From JAVBOD01 sp031551045 (lineage in GTDB: Bacteria; Bacteroidota; Bacteroidia; Bacteroidales; UBA932), in NCBI GenBank assembly GCA_031551045.1, contig JAVBOD010000016.1, forward strand, positions 1 through 8,880: a DNA stretch of 8,880 nucleotides, written 5' to 3'. How positions within the stretch are numbered: position 1 is the stretch's first letter; each line of letters starts with the position of its first letter. This document shows positions 5,877 to 8,880 of this stretch, one piece after another. Made by a program: the position numbers and the translations under genes. The notes under the pieces are model-generated. The model did no database searches. It worked only from the letters and a program-made list of their open reading frames with translations, and was not told the DNA's origin.

Positions 5877-7034
5877 CTAAATCTGCAACAATTGCTTGCA
5901 GAGCGCAATTTCACCTTCGTCTCCGGTGTATTTCGTTACGGAGTCGGAAAGTTTGATAACACGGACAGGCGGCGCATCGGGCGAGTTTTTTACATGCGTA
6001 AGTTTAATCACAATGTTGAGCGGCTGTACGCCAACATCATTGGTAAGATAGGTTCCTATTCCATACACGTCGCGGATACGTCCGCCGGCGTGTTGTTGGA
6101 TTTGCCTTACCCGCTCCAGATTCAGCGCATCGCTGTACACAATCGTTTTCGAGCTGGGGTCGATACGTTTTTCGCGATAGAAATTTATGGCCTTATCGGT
6201 AAACTCAAAAGGGTCGCCGCTATCCCAACGAATGCCGTCGAACAATTTTGCATTTTTTAAACTAAACGAACGGAAAAAAACATCGCTTGTGTAGGTGTCG
6301 GTGAGCGCCGTCCCGAGGCTTCCCTGATACGCATCGACCCAGGCGTCGAGCGCTTTTTCGTTGGCCATACGGTAGCCGAACGTAGCGCCGTGAAACATAA
6401 ACCACTCGTGCGGATGCGTACCGATAGGCACGATATTGTGTTTCATCGCCATATATACATTGCTGCTGCCGGTAAAACAATCGCCCGAATAATCTTTAAA
6501 AACTTTCACTACGCGGTCGTGTACATCATGCGAAAAACGGCGGCGCGTACCGAATTCCGAATATTTCGCGCCAATTTCTTTGAATGCAATTGCCTTTGCT
6601 ATGGCACGTTCTTCCACTTCTTTTGCTTGTGCTCCGGCCAGTTTGAAATATAATTCCGAAATAAGCGCCAATAGCGGCACTTCCCATAGCACCGTACGAT
6701 ACCAATAGCCTTCGATAGAAAGCGAGAGACGCCCGTTTTCCTGCGAAATATGCACTTCCGACGGGTCGTAGCGAAAGCCTTTCAGCAAATCGATAAACAC
6801 GGGGTCGAAAAAATAGCATCGTTTTTCAATGTATTTCCGCTCTTCGGCCGATAAACTTAAACGGCCCATGGCATCGACTTCGCGGCGGAGCGCATCGGCA
6901 AAACCGTCGGGGAAAATAGTGTCGTTACGGTTGAAAAACTGATATTTTACCACGGCCTTCGGATAAAGCTTTTGCACGGCACACATGGTGGTGAATTTAT
7001 ATAAATCGTTGTCCGTGATATGCTGGATAATCAT
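5877..7034 (-). CDS. pncB: Nicotinate phosphoribosyltransferase
   Basis: This 385-residue cytoplasmic enzyme joins nicotinate and phosphoribosyl pyrophosphate, with ATP hydrolysis, to give nicotinate mononucleotide, the entry to NAD salvage. It aligns along its length with the E. coli-type PncB, which is about 400 residues. Matching blocks are TDNDLYKF (7-14), LWEVPLLALISE (116-127), FGTRRRFS (161-168), GSSN (189-192) and PIGTHPHEWF (203-212). Others are RWDSGDP (269-275), YSDALNL (300-306) and GIGTYLTNDVGVQPLNIVIKL (325-345). His209 is the expected phosphorylated histidine. The ATG at 7034 is followed at once by the conserved N-terminus, so the start is well placed. It lies 61 bp downstream of the nicotinamidase-type gene on the same strand, which supplies its substrate. 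No promoter was found in that gap, so co-transcription is likely. All key motifs look intact. Confidence 0.97.
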   Translation of the reverse strand: MIIQHITDNDLYKFTTMCAVQKLYPKAVVKYQFFNRNDTIFPDGFADALRREVDAMGRLSLSAEERKYIEKRCYFFDPVFIDLLKGFRYDPSEVHISQENGRLSLSIEGYWYRTVLWEVPLLALISELYFKLAGAQAKEVEERAIAKAIAFKEIGAKYSEFGTRRRFSHDVHDRVVKVFKDYSGDCFTGSSNVYMAMKHNIVPIGTHPHEWFMFHGATFGYRMANEKALDAWVDAYQGSLGTALTDTYTSDVFFRSFSLKNAKLFDGIRWDSGDPFEFTDKAINFYREKRIDPSSKTIVYSDALNLERVRQIQQHAGGRIRDVYGIGTYLTNDVGVQPLNIVIKLTHVKNSPDAPPVRVIKLSDSVTKYTGDEGEIALCKQLLQI

Positions 7035-7095
7035 ACGTTGGTTATTTTATATTTGTGAACTTTGTGTTGTTGTGGATAAACGGGCTGTAATTGGA

Positions 7096-7932
7096 TTATA
7101 TCGTTACATTATCCGAATTAGTAATGCGGGCGCCCAGTTCCAAAGCCTTGTCGTAAATCGGTCCGGCAATGGTTTCGAAACCCGGAACGTCCGACATGCA
7201 ATCGTCCAGCAACACTATTTTTTTGAGAATGTCCGGATAATCGAATAGCTGTTTAACCGTATTCGCTACACAATGGCTTCGAGCTTCTCCGGCAATAAAA
7301 ATGGCGCCGGCATTGTGCAATAAGTGCAGTAGCGGTTTATTTTCCAACGTTGCAATCACATCGGGATCGGCTACGTTAGCGCGTAAAGCGCCGAAATGTT
7401 CGGCTAACGGATGCATCCCTTTGCTCACTATTTCCGGGTAATGCCCTTGTGCCGACCACGCCATTACTTCGTGCATGAACTCGTCGGAAATGGCGGCTCC
7501 CCACGAGCCGTTGATGCAATGTTGAGGCCATATGGTGTGCGGAAATTCTTTCTGTTCTTCCAGCTTTTTCAGGTAAAGAAGAACTTTTTCATATTCGAAA
7601 CGCGGCATCCACTTTTTCTCTTTTACCTCCTGATAACTAATGCCGGTATAGGGCGCCGGGTGTTGTCCGTGTGCATCGACCCAAAATACCGGATGCGCAA
7701 TGTCCATTACTTCGTGAGAGTCTTGCGTCAACACCAATGTGCGAATGGCAGCACGGTTGCGTTTCAGGAATTGTGCCAAACGGCTTACGTCTTCCGTAGC
7801 GCCGGGAACATACAAGGTGCCTTTCGGATGACAAAAATCATTCTGTACATCGATGGCGAGAAGAAGAGCGCCGGCTTCCCCATCCTCCCAGCGGGGAGCT
7901 TTGGAAGTTGTATTATGGATTTTATCAGTCAT
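7096..7932 (-). CDS. Nicotinamidase-type cysteine hydrolase (isochorismatase superfamily, long form)
   Basis: Probable nicotinamide amidohydrolase, converting nicotinamide to nicotinate plus ammonia. Catalytic-triad candidates are Asp28 in AIDVQNDF, Lys171 in VSKGMHP and Cys221 in GEARSHCVANT. The metal-binding set matches Asp71 and His73 in TQDSH and His80. The WPQHCINGSWGA block (135-146) is typical of nicotinamidases. The closest functional alternative is another amide hydrolase of the same superfamily, but the adjoining pncB, whose product uses nicotinate, strongly favours nicotinamidase. At 278 residues it is longer than classical PncA (about 190-215), with extra sequence around residues 84-130 and 150-205. 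The start was set at ATG 7932 (MTDKIHNTTSK); an in-frame ATG at 7992 would translate part of the hairpin repeat at 7974-8024. It lies 95 bp after thyA. No clear own promoter was found. Confidence 0.88.
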   Translation of the reverse strand: MTDKIHNTTSKAPRWEDGEAGALLLAIDVQNDFCHPKGTLYVPGATEDVSRLAQFLKRNRAAIRTLVLTQDSHEVMDIAHPVFWVDAHGQHPAPYTGISYQEVKEKKWMPRFEYEKVLLYLKKLEEQKEFPHTIWPQHCINGSWGAAISDEFMHEVMAWSAQGHYPEIVSKGMHPLAEHFGALRANVADPDVIATLENKPLLHLLHNAGAIFIAGEARSHCVANTVKQLFDYPDILKKIVLLDDCMSDVPGFETIAGPIYDKALELGARITNSDNVTI

Positions 7933-7973
7933 TTTATCAATCGTTTTATTTAACTTTACAAGATGTCTTTTAT

Positions 7974-8024
7974 GCCTCCCCTTCTCCGGCATACCGCGAC
8001 AAGTCTTTGGGATTCGGGGTGCTT
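7974..8024 (-). repeat. Composite GC-rich hairpin repeat between thyA and the nicotinamidase gene
   Basis: On the + strand it begins GCCTCCCC and ends GGGGTGCTT, the outer arms of the simple repeat. It encloses TCCGGCATACCGCGACAAGT (7985-8004), the same inner module as at 2300-2319, with a CGG/CCG stem (7987-7989 with 7994-7996). The downstream parts of the two copies also match (TTGGGATT against TTGGGGATT). It fills half the 95-bp gap and may act as an intercistronic stem-loop. Confidence 0.6.
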
Positions 8025-8027
8025 GTT

Positions 8028-8822
8028 CTACACCGAAATATCCGCTTTGATGCCTGGATGCGGATCATACTTTTCCAGTGAAAAATCATCATATTGAAAA
8101 TCAAAAATAGACCGTATAGCCGGATTGATTTTCATAGTTGGCAACGCGCGAGGTTCTCGAGCTAATTGTATATTCACTTGTTCCAGGTGATTCAAGTAAA
8201 TATGCGCATCGCCCAAGGTGTGTACAAAATCGCCGGGCTGCAGGCCGCATACTTGCGCCATCATCATGGTCAATAAAGCATACGAAGCAATGTTGAACGG
8301 AACGCCCAAAAACACATCGGCGCTACGTTGATACAGTTGGCAGGAGAGCCTTCCGCCGGCCACATAGAACTGAAACAACGCATGGCAAGGCGGCAACGCC
8401 ATGTGTTGTAAATCGCCCACATTCCAGGCGCTCACTATATGGCGGCGCGAGTCGGGATTGTGTTGAAGCGCGTTCACTACTTCCGTGATTTGGTCGATAT
8501 GCCGCCCGTCCGGCGCCGGCCACGAACGCCATTGGTAGCCATACACATGGCCTAAATTTCCGTTGGCATCGGCCCATTCGTCCCAAATGGTCACCTTGTT
8601 TTCATTTAAGAATTTTACATTGGTATCGCCTTTCAAAAACCACAACAATTCATAAATAATGGACTTAAGATGCACTTTTTTAGTAGTGAGCAAAGGAAAT
8701 CCGGCTTGCAAATCGAACCGCATCTGATAGCCGAAAACACTCTTGGTGCCGGTGCCCGTGCGGTCGGTTTTTTGCGTGCCGTTTTGCAAAATATGAGTCA
8801 ATAAGTCAAGATAAATTTTCAT
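8028..8822 (-). CDS. thyA: Thymidylate synthase
   Basis: This enzyme methylates dUMP to dTMP using methylenetetrahydrofolate. The protein is 264 residues, the same length as E. coli ThyA, and is collinear with it. Conserved residues are present: Arg21 in DRTGTGT, Glu58, Trp80 in VTIWDEWAD, catalytic Cys146 in LPPCHALFQFYV, Gln165-Arg166, Asp169, Asn177, and His207/Tyr209 in DAHIYLNH. The C-terminus DPHPGIKADISV closes the active site. The ATG at 8822 gives MKIYLDLLTHIL, the family's normal start. A longer reading from 8849 is unlikely because the predicted -7 promoter box (8847-8854) overlaps it. It is the first gene of the minus-strand group. The folA gene that often follows thyA is absent here; the next gene is for nicotinamide salvage. 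No defects were seen. Confidence 0.98.
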   Translation of the reverse strand: MKIYLDLLTHILQNGTQKTDRTGTGTKSVFGYQMRFDLQAGFPLLTTKKVHLKSIIYELLWFLKGDTNVKFLNENKVTIWDEWADANGNLGHVYGYQWRSWPAPDGRHIDQITEVVNALQHNPDSRRHIVSAWNVGDLQHMALPPCHALFQFYVAGGRLSCQLYQRSADVFLGVPFNIASYALLTMMMAQVCGLQPGDFVHTLGDAHIYLNHLEQVNIQLAREPRALPTMKINPAIRSIFDFQYDDFSLEKYDPHPGIKADISV

Positions 8823-8846
8823 CGAAAAATCACTGTAAATAAATAC

Positions 8847-8878
8847 CAAAGATACGATTTTTATGAAAGTTGGACAAG
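8847..8878 (-). promoter_or_regulatory. Predicted thyA promoter of Bacteroidota type
   Basis: On the minus strand the -33 element is CTTG (8875-8878), followed by a 20-bp spacer and the -7 box TATCTTTG (8847-8854). This matches the Bacteroidota consensus TTTG-N19-21-TAnnTTTG at all but one informative position. Transcription would begin near 8840, leaving a leader of roughly 18-20 nt before ATG 8822. It probably also drives the two nicotinamide-salvage genes downstream. Confidence 0.7.
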
Positions 8879-8880
8879 TT

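Noticed and set aside
7048..7055. TATATTTG on the + strand, a match to the Bacteroidota -7 box
   Set aside because: No + strand gene follows it; the region downstream is coding on the minus strand. It also lacks a -33 partner and is most likely chance in an AT-rich gap.
8863..8880. An ATG on the + strand opening a frame that reaches the window end (MKVGQV)
   Set aside because: Only six codons are visible and the predicted thyA promoter overlaps them. A divergent gene is possible but cannot be supported from this window.

Overview
The window looks like a chromosomal segment from a member of the Bacteroidota, most likely order Bacteroidales. The signs are: two MacB/FtsX-type permeases ending in a near-identical ATANPAKSIK tail; a NylB-like serine hydrolase lipoprotein of a type common in that group; no Shine-Dalgarno sequences at the starts I could check; -7 promoter boxes of the Bacteroidota form TAnnTTTG; and many GC-rich intergenic hairpin repeats. 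Family and species cannot be fixed from the sequence alone. No rRNA, tRNA, CRISPR array, transposase or phage gene was seen.

Left half (1-5850): an ABC-transporter neighbourhood of the MacB/FtsX kind on the + strand. It opens with the 3' end of one permease (to 191) and continues with a complete 792-residue permease (2343-4721) and its probable ATPase (5170-5850). Two things interrupt it. One is a minus-strand RelE/ParE-type toxin-antitoxin pair (333-820), followed by a predicted secreted or lipid-anchored serine hydrolase (937-2244). The other is a 276-bp non-coding element (4761-5036) with terminal inverted repeats and five internal hairpins, lying between permease and ATPase.

Right half (5877-8822): three minus-strand housekeeping genes, read in the order thyA (thymidylate synthase), a nicotinamidase-type cysteine hydrolase, and pncB (nicotinate phosphoribosyltransferase). 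The last two make a two-step nicotinamide salvage route: nicotinamide is deamidated to nicotinate, which is then converted to nicotinate mononucleotide for NAD synthesis. The ATPase and pncB converge, with 26 bp between their stop codons. A good promoter match lies just upstream of thyA at the right edge of the window.

The most unusual material is non-coding. A modular family of GC-rich hairpin repeats (core AAGTCCCC-TTT-GGGGGATTTAGGGAGCC and its reverse complement) occurs at seven gene junctions. Three copies end 2-11 nt before a start codon, and some carry a second nested hairpin module containing GGGACAAGT or a variant of it. Together with the MITE-like element, this suggests small repeats spreading through intergenic space here. 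None of the protein genes looks like a new family.
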